Shown piece after piece: positions 8,402-16,453 of a stretch of DNA of 64,000 bases (positions are counted from its first letter, which is position 1; every line of letters starts with the position of its first letter). The stretch lies in assembly GCA_964533735.1 (NCBI GenBank), contig CAZHMD010000014.1, forward strand, positions 1 to 64,000. The letters run 5' to 3'. Position numbers and translations under genes: made by a program. The DNA comes from UBA6107 sp964533735. GTDB lineage: Bacteria > Chloroflexota > Anaerolineae > Anaerolineales > Anaerolineaceae. A model generated the notes under the pieces. It saw only the letters and a list, made by a program, of their open reading frames with translations. It made no database searches and was not told where the DNA came from.

Positions 8402-9129
8402 TAATCTATCTCCTTTTCACCAATGAACGTTGCGTGCCAGAAGTGGAAAATCACCTCTCCACTATCTCCATTTACCGAAAGCATTCCGCTTACTTTTCCA
8501 TCCAACTTGTAGTCAAAGCTGTAATACCCGTAGAAATCTATTCCATCTTCTTCTACCTTGGCACCGGGAACCTGGATGTCGAGTGCAGCCTGAGCTTTGG
8601 AGGCGGCTTCAGCCATGGTCAGTGTGTTGACTTCTGAGGGTGCAGTGATGTAGCGCATGCGCCCGTACTTCGTATTCCACATCATGGCGGGTCCCATTTC
8701 CAAAGCGGTTTGCCCGGTGTAGGGGTCGATGAGCAACTCAAATGCGCCCTTGCTGGTGTCTGGCTCAATCACGACCGCGTAGAAGTTATTGGAAAACTCC
8801 ATCACTTCACTGACCTTCAGGTTATTGTTGATGCCTTGTGCGTATTCTTCCGCTTTAACCTGGGCTTCATCGATTGTCAGGCGCTCACCGGTTAGGGGAA
8901 ACTGCTGAAAGCGTCCGCCTCTCTGCATGTGACCAGGAAATCCCTGCCGCGGCATCATTCCGCGGGGAAATTGCTCATCTCTACCGGGGAAGTTCCGTTC
9001 ACCCAGCCTATCCTGCAATCTTGCCACATTGGATGAGTCTGGTACAAGGCGGGAAACCCCGTAAGCTCCGCCAACCCCCACAGCGATCGCGCCAACCACG
9101 ATTAATATACTGATAATTGTCCGTTTCAT
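8401..9129 (-). CDS. Membrane-anchored PepSY-like protein
   Basis: A 242-residue protein with an N-terminal membrane anchor or signal (residues 3-28), a Gly/Arg/Phe-rich spacer (about 40-78) and two successive PepSY-like modules: TIDEAQVKAEEYAQGI...LLIDPYTGQ, then TMAEAASKAQAALDI...LSVNGDSGEV. PepSY domains are usually extracytoplasmic and inhibit proteases or sense ligands. A good AGGAG site precedes the ATG. It forms a two-gene operon with the zinc-ribbon protein. Confidence 0.65.
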   Translation of the reverse strand: MKRTIISILIVVGAIAVGVGGAYGVSRLVPDSSNVARLQDRLGERNFPGRDEQFPRGMMPRQGFPGHMQRGGRFQQFPLTGERLTIDEAQVKAEEYAQGINNNLKVSEVMEFSNNFYAVVIEPDTSKGAFELLIDPYTGQTALEMGPAMMWNTKYGRMRYITAPSEVNTLTMAEAASKAQAALDIQVPGAKVEEDGIDFYGYYSFDYKLDGKVSGMLSVNGDSGEVIFHFWHATFIGEKEID

Positions 9130-9219
9130 GTTTCTCCTATTCCAGACTTTAATTGTCTGTCCAATAGAGTTATATCACCCAGTTGTGAAGATTTTGTGCA
9201 GAATTTATGGAAAATAAAA

Positions 9220-9240
9220 CACCCCGGGTTCACCGGGGTG
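9220..9240 (-). terminator. Intrinsic terminator of the ACP-ligase unit
   Basis: On the minus strand CACCCCGG pairs with CCGGGGTG around a short loop and is followed by TTTTATTTT, just past the ligase stop codon. Confidence 0.85.
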
Positions 9241-9249
9241 CTGCGTTGG

Positions 9250-10929
9250 TTATGCCTGTCCTGTTTCCTTGAGATACTTTTCCTTGTTGGCACCGCGCGC
9301 CGTTTTACCGCTGCTCGTTTTGATCAGCCATTTGGACTCCACCAGGTGCACATGGCGCAGCGCTACCGCGGAACCGCGGGTGACCATTTGCCGAACTTCA
9401 TCACCGATGCGTTCCAGCTCAGCCGGGTCATGCGTTTCAACCTCAGCGACGATTACCACATCCTCAGTCCCTGCCTGTTCATTAAACACACCGAAAGCCA
9501 CTACCCTCCCGGGATGAACCCCCGGTACCTGCATGGCCAGTTCTTCAAGATCCATGGGGTATACGTTCTTGCCGCCGACGATGATCATATCCTTCTTGCG
9601 TCCTGCAACGTAAACCTGGTCCCCCACCATGTACCCATAATCACCGGTAAAGTACCAGCCGTGTTTGAGGGCTTTGGCGGTTGCGTCGGGACGGTGGTAA
9701 TACTCGCTGAGCATGCAGTTGGAACGCAGCGCAAGTTCACCAATGGCACGGTCAGGCAGGCGCGCGCCTTTCTCGTCAGTTACCATCACTTCAACATTAG
9801 GGATGGCAGGACCTGCTGACACCATTTTGACCGAGGGCTGTCCCTCAACTGCAGGGGCGGCCAGCCTTGCCGTCTGCATGGCATGGCGGTCGATCTCGTC
9901 GATGACCACAGGATGCCGGATGCCCCCCTGGGTAACCGCGAAGACATTCTCAGCCATGGCGTAGCAGGTGCATAAGGCTGAGGCTTGTAAACCAAACGCG
10001 GCAAAGCGGTCAAAAAAAGCCTGGTGGCTTTCAGCCCGCATGGGTTCGGAACAATTGGAGATGGCGCGGAGAGTGGAAAGGTCCACACCTTCAAGGTCGC
10101 GCTCACGGATCTTTTGGGTGCAGAAGTTATAAGCAAAATTCGGCAGCCAGGTGAGGGTGCCGCGGTAGCGCGTGACCGCCTGGAGTAATTTCACTGGGGA
10201 ACGCACCCATTCAAAAGGAGAGAGAAGCACCAGCGGCACGCGCAGGAGGATCGGCAGCAGGTAGCCGGCAATCAACCCCATATCGTGATACAAGGGCAGC
10301 CAGCTGACAATAACGTCTTCCGCATTTAAATTCAATGCTTCCGAATAGCTGGCAAGCTGGTGGCTTACCGCCTGGTGCGAAAGGGCAACCCCTTTTTGCA
10401 GCCCGGTGGTACCGGAGGAATGCTGCAGCAGGACGATATCAGCAGGGTCGCGTTTGAGTCCGCCCATACTGCCAAAGTCCACCTCACCTTGCGGTTCTGT
10501 GGTATCGGAGACGATCACGCGGCGCACGGAGGAGGAATCCCCCAGCGCCTGGTGCACCTCGGGTTCAAACTCGCGGTAAGTAACCACGCATTCCGGGCGG
10601 GTAATGCCGACCAATGCCGCCAGGTCAGCGCGGTAGCGCTCGGGCAGAAGTTTTTCGGTGAGGAATGGCATGATGGAGGGGATGGCACCGTGGAGGATGG
10701 TGCCCCAGTACGCGTACATCAATTCAAGCGAATGCTGCAAAATGAGAATGACGACTTCACCGGGCTGGATGCCTTCACGGGCAAAAGTGCGCTGCCAGGC
10801 AGCGGCTCCGGTGAGAAGCTGGCGGTAACTGATGACCTGGTCAGGCTTGCCAGCCAGCAGCACGGTCAGCGCGGTCTTCTCCGGGCATTCTTCAAAGGAA
10901 CGCTGCAGGGTGTGACTGAAAGTGGTCAT
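9250..10929 (-). CDS. FAAL-type fatty-acyl-AMP ligase
   Basis: A 559-residue ANL-superfamily adenylating enzyme expected to activate a fatty acid with ATP and load it onto the adjacent carrier protein. Visible motifs are the P-loop SSGTTGLQKG (171-180), the FAAL-typical WLPLYHDMGLI (210-220), CYAMAEN, TGDYGYM, the hinge GRKKDMIIVGGKNVYP and a C-terminal catalytic Lys in SSGKTAR (about 542). I chose the ATG one base after the ACP stop; an upstream ATG would overlap the ACP gene by 41 bases. In the envelope-acylation cassette it would take the DltA role with an acyl rather than D-alanyl substrate. The substrate is inferred. Confidence 0.87.
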   Translation of the reverse strand: MTTFSHTLQRSFEECPEKTALTVLLAGKPDQVISYRQLLTGAAAWQRTFAREGIQPGEVVILILQHSLELMYAYWGTILHGAIPSIMPFLTEKLLPERYRADLAALVGITRPECVVTYREFEPEVHQALGDSSSVRRVIVSDTTEPQGEVDFGSMGGLKRDPADIVLLQHSSGTTGLQKGVALSHQAVSHQLASYSEALNLNAEDVIVSWLPLYHDMGLIAGYLLPILLRVPLVLLSPFEWVRSPVKLLQAVTRYRGTLTWLPNFAYNFCTQKIRERDLEGVDLSTLRAISNCSEPMRAESHQAFFDRFAAFGLQASALCTCYAMAENVFAVTQGGIRHPVVIDEIDRHAMQTARLAAPAVEGQPSVKMVSAGPAIPNVEVMVTDEKGARLPDRAIGELALRSNCMLSEYYHRPDATAKALKHGWYFTGDYGYMVGDQVYVAGRKKDMIIVGGKNVYPMDLEELAMQVPGVHPGRVVAFGVFNEQAGTEDVVIVAEVETHDPAELERIGDEVRQMVTRGSAVALRHVHLVESKWLIKTSSGKTARGANKEKYLKETGQA

Positions 10930-10930
10930 T

Positions 10931-11179
10931 TTAGGCGGATCTTGAAGCGATGAGAGCAGCCAGTTCTGCAAGGGAATTGAAGGTATCGGCGTTCAGTTCT
11001 GAATCGTCTATGTGGACGTTAAAAGTATCTTCCACGTAGAGCGCCAGGTCCACCAGGCTGAAGGAATCGATCAAGCCGCTTGAGATGAGGGGTTGATCGG
11101 GTTTGATCTGGCGGTTGGGCTGCTTGAGGATGTCTTTGGCGATGTGCTCGCCGAGTTGATTAATAAGGTCTTCCTGCAT
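10931..11179 (-). CDS. Acyl carrier protein
   Basis: An 82-residue carrier protein. The phosphopantetheine attachment site is Ser39 in SGLIDSFSLVDL, followed by the acidic helix typical of carriers. ATG 11179 is preferred over the GTG at 11185 because GGAG lies five bases before it. It sits directly upstream of the AMP ligase with one base between genes, the usual pairing for loading an activated acid onto a dedicated carrier. It corresponds to DltC in the proposed cassette. Confidence 0.9.
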   Translation of the reverse strand: MQEDLINQLGEHIAKDILKQPNRQIKPDQPLISSGLIDSFSLVDLALYVEDTFNVHIDDSELNADTFNSLAELAALIASRSA

Positions 11180-11206
11180 GTTCACTCCAAAGTTTAGGAT
11201 GGTGAG

Positions 11207-11237
11207 ATTATACCAGAGGGGTACCGGGCATTTTCAA
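11207..11237 (-). promoter_or_regulatory. Promoter of the ACP-ligase pair
   Basis: On the minus strand, TTGAAA and TATAAT are 19 bases apart, with TGG directly before the -10 (extended -10). The carrier and ligase can thus be expressed apart from the upstream ZIP gene. Confidence 0.5.
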
Positions 11238-11298
11238 GTGCATGCTGAAAATACCCCAGTGGTTGCAAGGATTCGGTTTTGAGGAATGGACTGGACCC

Positions 11299-12111
11299 CT
11301 ACCCCAACGCGACATCGAGGAAGGTCATGAGGGCAAAGCCTCCCATGGCGCCCAGTGTGGCGATATCGGTGTTGGTGTCGCGCTGCGATTCGGGGATCAA
11401 TTCTTCGATGACCACGTAGATCATGGCACCAGCAGCAAAACTGAGCGCATAGGGTAATAATGGCCGAACCAGCAATACCGCCAGGGCACCCAGTACACCG
11501 GCGATTGGTTCAACAAGGCCAGAGGCCTGCCCCATCAGGAAGGCTTTCCAGCGCGAGAGACCTTCTCCACGCAGCGGCATTGAAACTGCCATGCCCTCAG
11601 GGAAGTTCTGTAATCCGATGCCCAATGCCAGCGCAATTGCACCTGTAAGGGAGGCAGAGGGGATACCGGCTGCCACCGCCCCAAATGCCACCCCCACCGC
11701 CAGCCCTTCAGGGATGTTGTGCAGGGTGATGGCCATGACGAGCAACACTGAACGCTGCCAATGAGTCTTAACCCCTTCAGCCTGGTCTGTTCGCAGTCCC
11801 TGGTGAAGATGCGGCAGGATCTTGTCGATGATCCACAGGAAGAATCCGCCCACCAGGAAACCCACCACTGCCGGCAGCCATCCCGGTACACCCGAGGCTT
11901 CCGCCATATCGATGGCAGGCAGCAGCAGTGAGAAGAAACTGGCGGCGATCATCACGCCAGCGGCAAATCCGAGCATGGCGACCATTAACTTACGGTTGAC
12001 CGTTTTATTTATAAAGACGAATGCTGCACCCAGGGCGGTTACCCCCCAGGTAAAAAGTGTGGCAAATAAGGCCTGGACGATGGGTGAAAATTGTTGAAAA
12101 AATGCGACCAT
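11299..12111 (-). CDS. ZIP-family divalent metal transporter (GufA type)
   Basis: A 270-residue polytopic transporter of zinc or related divalent cations. The metal-binding helices carry HNIPEGLAVGVAFG and LQNFPEGMAVSMPLRG, the hallmark of the GufA branch of ZIP proteins. The start at 12111 is chosen because GGAGG lies eight bases upstream; an earlier in-frame start lacks a site. It separates the MBOAT/SGNH half from the ACP/ligase half of the proposed acylation cassette. It may be unrelated, or may supply metal to it; the sequence does not say. Confidence 0.9.
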   Translation of the reverse strand: MVAFFQQFSPIVQALFATLFTWGVTALGAAFVFINKTVNRKLMVAMLGFAAGVMIAASFFSLLLPAIDMAEASGVPGWLPAVVGFLVGGFFLWIIDKILPHLHQGLRTDQAEGVKTHWQRSVLLVMAITLHNIPEGLAVGVAFGAVAAGIPSASLTGAIALALGIGLQNFPEGMAVSMPLRGEGLSRWKAFLMGQASGLVEPIAGVLGALAVLLVRPLLPYALSFAAGAMIYVVIEELIPESQRDTNTDIATLGAMGGFALMTFLDVALG

Positions 12112-12224
12112 ATAAAACCTCCAAAAAGGACATCTATTATCCATTTAATTTTACACCCCTATAGTTTAATTATCGGTGAATCGTTGGACCCAGAGGACCG
12201 AATTATGGAGATTTCTTTTATGAG

Positions 12225-13337
12225 TTACTGTTGTAACAATGAAAAGGACGCCAGCATCTCTGCCTTAATACGGTCAGCCAATAGTGTTTCACCGAATGGC
12301 GTCAGGTGGATGGCGCTGTTGGTAAATTCAGTTTGCGGCACAATATCCCAGTAATCATAATAGGTCCATCCGCGCGCACTGCTGGTATCCCCCATCAACT
12401 GGCGGTACTGGTCATACGCCCAGCGCGGGTAATAAAAGTTGTAGCGGATGTCGCTATTTAAACCCTGGCTGACAAGGATGGGTTCGTTGATGATCCACAC
12501 CGGCACATCACCGGCTATGCGCAACCCAACGTCGATCAGATCCAGGCGGACATCCCCTGCCCGTAAGGTTGGCGGCTGCCAGCCAGGTGTGGAATCATCC
12601 GCATCCAGGTCGCGCGCCGCCGGGGTGTAATCCAGCGGATAAGCCTGGTCAATGCCGGTGGCACTCCACATCACCCCGTAAACCTGCAGGCGGATCAGGT
12701 CAGCCAGGGCGCGGCGCTGTCTGATGAGCGTGCGCTGCCAGAAGGTCAGCCTGCCATCAGGCAGGTACAGATCCGTCCCGTAGGTGGTGATGAGATGCTT
12801 CACCCGGTGCAGGTTGTTGGCAACGATGGGAGATTCAAGCTGGGCGGACTCGCGGGTGGATTCCAGCGTCACCAGCCACAGGATCAGGTCAGGCTGGTAA
12901 GGCTTCACCTCCTCGAGGATCATCAGGTCCTTGGTGAGCGAGAGGGTCGGGTAAGCCAGGTTATACACGCGCACCTTCCGCCCGTCGGACGCAGCCAAAC
13001 CGGCGCCATCGAGCAGACCGGAGAGAGTCTCCTCGGGACGCAGCAGCGTGCCCCAGGCGGAGGAATCGCCAATGACAATTACACGGAATTCGTCAGCGGG
13101 TTTCGCCCCGCCGGTGAGTTTGTGAGACAGCATCATCGCGTCCAGGTTGTACAGGCTGAGGTTATAGGACTCGGATGGATTCTCCCCGAAAGGCAGGCGC
13201 TCCCTCCCTTTGAAAAGGGTATTGTAGAGCGATAGTTTACCCACACCTGCGGGATTGATGGCAGCCCAAAGCAGGTTAAAGAGAATGAACAGGGCGAGAG
13301 CTTTCAGCAGCACATTGCGGAGGAATTTTGTGCTCAC
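12225..13337 (-). CDS. Membrane-anchored SGNH/DltD-like acyltransferase partner of MBOAT
   Basis: A 370-residue protein with one N-terminal membrane helix (about 8-28) and an extracytoplasmic SGNH-hydrolase-like domain. Block I is VIVIGDSSAWG with the nucleophile Ser92, and block V is SAIHLTPFGE with His344. The position normally held by Asp (three before the His) is Ser341. The gene starts four bases after the MBOAT stop. In alginate, cellulose and teichoic-acid systems such proteins take the acyl group from the MBOAT side and transfer it to the envelope polymer (DltD, AlgJ/X types). The acceptor here is unknown. Confidence 0.8.
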   Translation of the reverse strand: MSTKFLRNVLLKALALFILFNLLWAAINPAGVGKLSLYNTLFKGRERLPFGENPSESYNLSLYNLDAMMLSHKLTGGAKPADEFRVIVIGDSSAWGTLLRPEETLSGLLDGAGLAASDGRKVRVYNLAYPTLSLTKDLMILEEVKPYQPDLILWLVTLESTRESAQLESPIVANNLHRVKHLITTYGTDLYLPDGRLTFWQRTLIRQRRALADLIRLQVYGVMWSATGIDQAYPLDYTPAARDLDADDSTPGWQPPTLRAGDVRLDLIDVGLRIAGDVPVWIINEPILVSQGLNSDIRYNFYYPRWAYDQYRQLMGDTSSARGWTYYDYWDIVPQTEFTNSAIHLTPFGETLLADRIKAEMLASFSLLQQ

Positions 13338-13340
13338 CGA

Positions 13341-14783
13341 TTAACCTCCTGCCCCGAACAAGCGGGAAAAGGTCTGCAGGGAAAGGTTCAATGACGGCAG
13401 GGCGAACCACACCCATCCCAGCGCCACATAATGGAAGGTGAGGATGGTCGAGAAGAGTCGCGCCGCCAGGTTCAGACGCGGGTGCTCCTGAATACGCGCA
13501 GCCATGGGACGTGTCCAGTCACTCCAGCGGTTATTAATGAACATACCCGCGCCGTGCCACAGTCCCCAGGCGACAAAGTTGAGCGTGATGCCGTGCCACA
13601 GCCCGATCAGTACCATGGTGGACACCTGGGTAACCAGGATCACCAGCCAGGCAGGCGCGGGTTTCTGCGCGGAGCGCATGGCGCGCGTGAGTGGATTAAA
13701 GAAATAAGCGCGGAACCACTGGGTGAGGGTCATGTGCCAGTTGTTCCAGAATTGGGTCAGGCTGGGCTTGAGATACGGCTGGTTGAAGTTCTCCGGCAGG
13801 CGGATGCCCATGATCCCGCCAATCCCTATGGCAATATCCGTGTAACCGCTGAAGTCGAAGAGGATCTGGAAGGCATACGCGTACAACAGCACCCACATCC
13901 AACCGGCAGCAGCGACCTGCGCGGCGTTGCTGCCGTTGAGCGCAACCATCGCCAGCAGGTCAGCCAGAATGAACTTCTTGCCCACGCCGATGACCAGGCG
14001 GCGGCCGGCTTCACCCAGTTGTTCCGCGGGTGGAGACACCGGATTACGAAGATCTTTGAGGAAGCGCTCCAGACGGTCGATTGGACCGGCACTGAAAGCC
14101 GGGAAAAAGAGAATGTAAATGAAATATTCCTCGAGGGAAACCCCCGGAAGGCGCCCGGTCTGGCGATCGCGCAGAGTGTGAATGAGGCGGAAGGCTACAT
14201 AGGAGAATCCCAGCCAGCGAATATCCAGCGCGGAGGCTAAATCAGGGGACTGCCCGCTCAAACTGCGGAAGAGCTGGCTGAACTGCAGGGTGAGCCATGG
14301 GAATTTGAGGATCACCAGTAACATGATCAATCCAAGTGTGCCAAGTGCAAAAACCCATTTGCGGGGAGTTTTGATCCCTGCGGTGAGCAGGTATATCAAA
14401 CAGAATATCGCAACGATGAGCGCGACAAGCCAAACCTGCGGCGGGCGGGAAGGGGTGATGAACGCTGTGGCACTGAACAGGCGCGTAAGCCCAAGCACGA
14501 GGATCGTACCTGCGACGATAAGCAGTGGTCGTAAGTTTTTGCGCACTCCGCGTTCTTCGGGCGTTGCCGTTACTCCCCAACTCACCAGCACGAGGATGAG
14601 GGTGGCGACAGGCAGCCAGAAATCCAACCCGCGGATGGGAAGCGCCGGTTGCAGCCAGAAAATAATGCCCACGCTGAAGAGCAGCATCAGGGGACGGCGG
14701 GCTGGCGCCGTACGCGTAAAACGCCCGATCAACCAGATTGATAAGACAGCCGCCAGCAGAATGAGTAATTGAACGATGGACAT
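13341..14783 (-). CDS. MBOAT-family O-acyltransferase (DltB/AlgI-like)
   Basis: A 480-residue polytopic membrane-bound O-acyltransferase. The family signature is seen in NNWHMTLTQWFRAYFFNPL and in LIGLWHGITLNF, where His397 is the expected catalytic residue, with a second GLWHG shortly after. In DltB/AlgI systems this protein passes acyl groups from a cytosolic carrier across the membrane. Its ATG follows the TAG of the 38-codon microprotein with no base between, in the same frame. The SGNH partner is directly downstream. Together with ACP and ligase the set matches dlt logic. Confidence 0.9.
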   Translation of the reverse strand: MSIVQLLILLAAVLSIWLIGRFTRTAPARRPLMLLFSVGIIFWLQPALPIRGLDFWLPVATLILVLVSWGVTATPEERGVRKNLRPLLIVAGTILVLGLTRLFSATAFITPSRPPQVWLVALIVAIFCLIYLLTAGIKTPRKWVFALGTLGLIMLLVILKFPWLTLQFSQLFRSLSGQSPDLASALDIRWLGFSYVAFRLIHTLRDRQTGRLPGVSLEEYFIYILFFPAFSAGPIDRLERFLKDLRNPVSPPAEQLGEAGRRLVIGVGKKFILADLLAMVALNGSNAAQVAAAGWMWVLLYAYAFQILFDFSGYTDIAIGIGGIMGIRLPENFNQPYLKPSLTQFWNNWHMTLTQWFRAYFFNPLTRAMRSAQKPAPAWLVILVTQVSTMVLIGLWHGITLNFVAWGLWHGAGMFINNRWSDWTRPMAARIQEHPRLNLAARLFSTILTFHYVALGWVWFALPSLNLSLQTFSRLFGAGG

Positions 14784-14900
14784 CTAGAACCCCTGGTAGA
14801 TCCACAGGGGCGAGGAGTCACTGGAGAGGATCACCAGCAGCGTGAGGACAAGGGCAAGAAACAGCGCCCAAAGGTTCTCGCGCGAGAACAGGCGCCGCAT
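14784..14900 (-). CDS. DltX-like 38-residue membrane microprotein ending WIYQGF
   Basis: A 38-codon frame starts two bases after the lipoprotein stop (TAACCATG) and ends in TAG directly before the MBOAT ATG. The product has a basic N terminus (MRRLFSREN), one hydrophobic helix (about 10-25), a short polar stretch and the end WIYQGF with Tyr35. DltX proteins of Gram-positive dlt operons are similarly short, have one helix and end in an aromatic-I-Y motif whose Tyr is reported as the acyl-accepting residue between DltB and DltD. Position, size and terminus all fit that role, which is inferred here. Confidence 0.75.
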   Translation of the reverse strand: MRRLFSRENLWALFLALVLTLLVILSSDSSPLWIYQGF

Positions 14901-14902
14901 GG

Positions 14903-15292
14903 TTATTCAGCCCCGCAAACGCGCCAATCACCGCCCTCTTTTTTAACAGTGTAACTGCGCTGGGAAAGGTCAATGACCAGGTCTTCCGCGCCGTATGAGG
15001 CAATGATCGATCCGGCACAGGTAACCGAGGCAGTATCACCGTTTTCTGAATTGACCGAGCAAGCCAGATCCTTTAGTTTTGTTTCCACCGCGCTGAAGGA
15101 TTCCAGGGTGGTCAGGGCTTCGTCTTCATAAGCCGCGCAGGAGAGGCTGCTAATCTGCGCTTCATCCTTGGCGATCAAAGCCTGCCAGTAGGCACTCATC
15201 ACGCCAGCCGGACCGGTTGCGGCAGCGCAACCCGAGAGGAAAAAGACCACCAAAAGGAATATGTTGAAGAATAATATTTTTGAACGCAACAT
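14903..15292 (-). CDS. Small secreted lipoprotein heading the acylation operon
   Basis: A 129-residue lipoprotein with a hydrophobic signal and lipobox LSGC near residue 22. The mature part has four further cysteines (SCAAYE, ACSV, TCAG, VCGAE) and resembles small DUF4878/NTF2-like secreted domains, without a firm assignment. The ATG at 15292 is preceded by GGAG, and an upstream start would put residues ahead of the signal peptide. It ends two bases before the microprotein start, so it is probably the first gene of the MBOAT operon. Confidence 0.7.
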   Translation of the reverse strand: MLRSKILFFNIFLLVVFFLSGCAAATGPAGVMSAYWQALIAKDEAQISSLSCAAYEDEALTTLESFSAVETKLKDLACSVNSENGDTASVTCAGSIIASYGAEDLVIDLSQRSYTVKKEGGDWRVCGAE

Positions 15293-15333
15293 GGCTACTC
15301 CAATTTCGAAATGAACCCTGATTATAATCTGCT

Positions 15334-15672
15334 CTACGTGGATTGGTTGATGACCAATCCGGCTGCATGGCAAATCTCCGCGGTGAACCCCTCAGGCAGC
15401 TCACCCAGTTTGGCGGTTAATCGGCTGATGGATACCGAACGCAACTGCAGGGCATCCGCAGCCTGCGGCTCTTCAAAGCCGCTGTTGAGCACGGGGGGAA
15501 CACGCACGATCCAGGGCGCGCGGGAGTACTTTTGATGCCAGGGTGAGAGCGGCACCACCACTCGCAGGGGGATGGTACCCAGCGCGTCTGAAGAGATAAT
15601 CACCACTCGGCGCGGTATCCCCACCCCCTTCTTTCCCGGTCCAGCCATCTCCCAAACCTCTCCGCGGAACAT
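15334..15672 (-). CDS. MazF/PemK-type toxin
   Basis: A 112-residue endoribonuclease-type toxin of the MazF/PemK family. The start RGEVWEMAGP, followed by the RRVVIISSDALG strand and VVVPLSPW, matches the family fold, in which it cleaves mRNA at short motifs. The antitoxin gene ends four bases upstream, so the pair forms a type II toxin-antitoxin unit. The usual RPVVI segment is RRVVI here. Activity is not certain. Confidence 0.8.
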   Translation of the reverse strand: MFRGEVWEMAGPGKKGVGIPRRVVIISSDALGTIPLRVVVPLSPWHQKYSRAPWIVRVPPVLNSGFEEPQAADALQLRSVSISRLTAKLGELPEGFTAEICHAAGLVINQST

Positions 15673-15676
15673 GGTT

Positions 15677-15928
15677 TTACCCCCTCACCGGGAAATCGTC
15701 ATCCCCGTGCGAATAACCCACAAGTTCACCGTCGGAATAATAATTGTCCGCTAATTCGCGGGCAGCACGGGCAAGCGCCTCCTGCTGACGCTGCATCAGG
15801 GCGCGATTAACCCATTCCCGCAGCAGGGAGGATACGGATTTCTTCTCCTCAACGGCGATTCGGGTTAATTCCTTGAGCTGTTCAGGGGTTAGCAACACCT
15901 GGGTGCGGGTTAAGGTTGGTTTTTTCAT
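15677..15928 (-). CDS. Ribbon-helix-helix antitoxin
   Basis: An 83-residue protein with an N-terminal ribbon-helix-helix segment (TRTQVLLTPEQLKELTRIA, then KSVSSLLREWV) for DNA binding and an acidic, disordered C terminus (YSHGDDDFP) that would wrap the toxin. It lies directly upstream of the MazF-like gene, as is usual for autoregulated antitoxins. A -10 box lies eight bases before the ATG, so the transcript is probably leaderless. Confidence 0.78.
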   Translation of the reverse strand: MKKPTLTRTQVLLTPEQLKELTRIAVEEKKSVSSLLREWVNRALMQRQQEALARAARELADNYYSDGELVGYSHGDDDFPVRG

Positions 15929-15936
15929 ACATCATT

Positions 15937-15942
15937 ATTATA
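15937..15942 (-). promoter_or_regulatory. -10 box of the toxin-antitoxin unit, leaderless arrangement
   Basis: On the minus strand TATAAT ends eight bases before the antitoxin ATG. Transcription would begin at or within two bases of the start codon. No convincing -35 box is seen. Confidence 0.45.
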
Positions 15943-16003
15943 CATCGTTTTATGACGGAATATATTTACACATTATATTACATCCCTATTTAGGATATAT
16001 AAA

Positions 16004-16023
16004 GACCCTCCGATCGGAGGGTC
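16004..16023 (-). terminator. Terminator of the aldehyde oxidoreductase operon
   Basis: GACCCTCC pairs with GGAGGGTC around GATC. On the minus strand it is followed by TTTATAT, 20 bases past the ferredoxin stop. Confidence 0.75.
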
Positions 16024-16042
16024 GTCTCAAACCTGTCAAAGA

Positions 16043-16453
16043 TCAGTTCTTCATTGATATCGCTTCTGTCGGACAGGCATGCGCGCAGAACGAGCAGCCA
16101 ATGCAGTTCTTTGCGTCCACCAGGGCGGCGATTTGGCGCACCTGGTGATCCTCTAGTTCAGCATACGCCATGACCCCGGTCGGGCAGGATTCGATGCAGG
16201 CACCGCAGGAAACACAGCGTTGCGCGCTGACGACCGGTTTGAGCCACAAGATGCGCTTGACCATACGGATAGTAATCCCCTGCCCATCGTGGACCGCCTC
16301 AGCCGGGCAAACACGACCGCAGGCAGCACAGTCCACGCAGACGGACGGGGTGATGCTGTGCAGTTCTCCGCGCTCGCCGGTGATGGCTTTAACGGGGCAA
16401 ACCTTAACACAGGCGGTACAGCCGGTACAAGAGAGGGTGATGCTGTGGCTCAT
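16043..16453 (-). CDS. Four-cluster 4Fe-4S ferredoxin
   Basis: A 136-residue polyferredoxin with four CxxCxxCxxxCP motifs: CTGCTACVKVCP, CVDCAACGRVCP, CVSCGACIESCP and CIGCSFCAHACP. Each pair forms a bacterial-type ferredoxin fold, so it can hold up to four 4Fe-4S clusters. It overlaps the stop of the aldehyde oxidoreductase by four bases (ATGA) and is almost surely its electron acceptor or a subunit passing electrons to ferredoxin or a membrane complex. Confidence 0.9.
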   Translation of the reverse strand: MSHSITLSCTGCTACVKVCPVKAITGERGELHSITPSVCVDCAACGRVCPAEAVHDGQGITIRMVKRILWLKPVVSAQRCVSCGACIESCPTGVMAYAELEDHQVRQIAALVDAKNCIGCSFCAHACPTEAISMKN

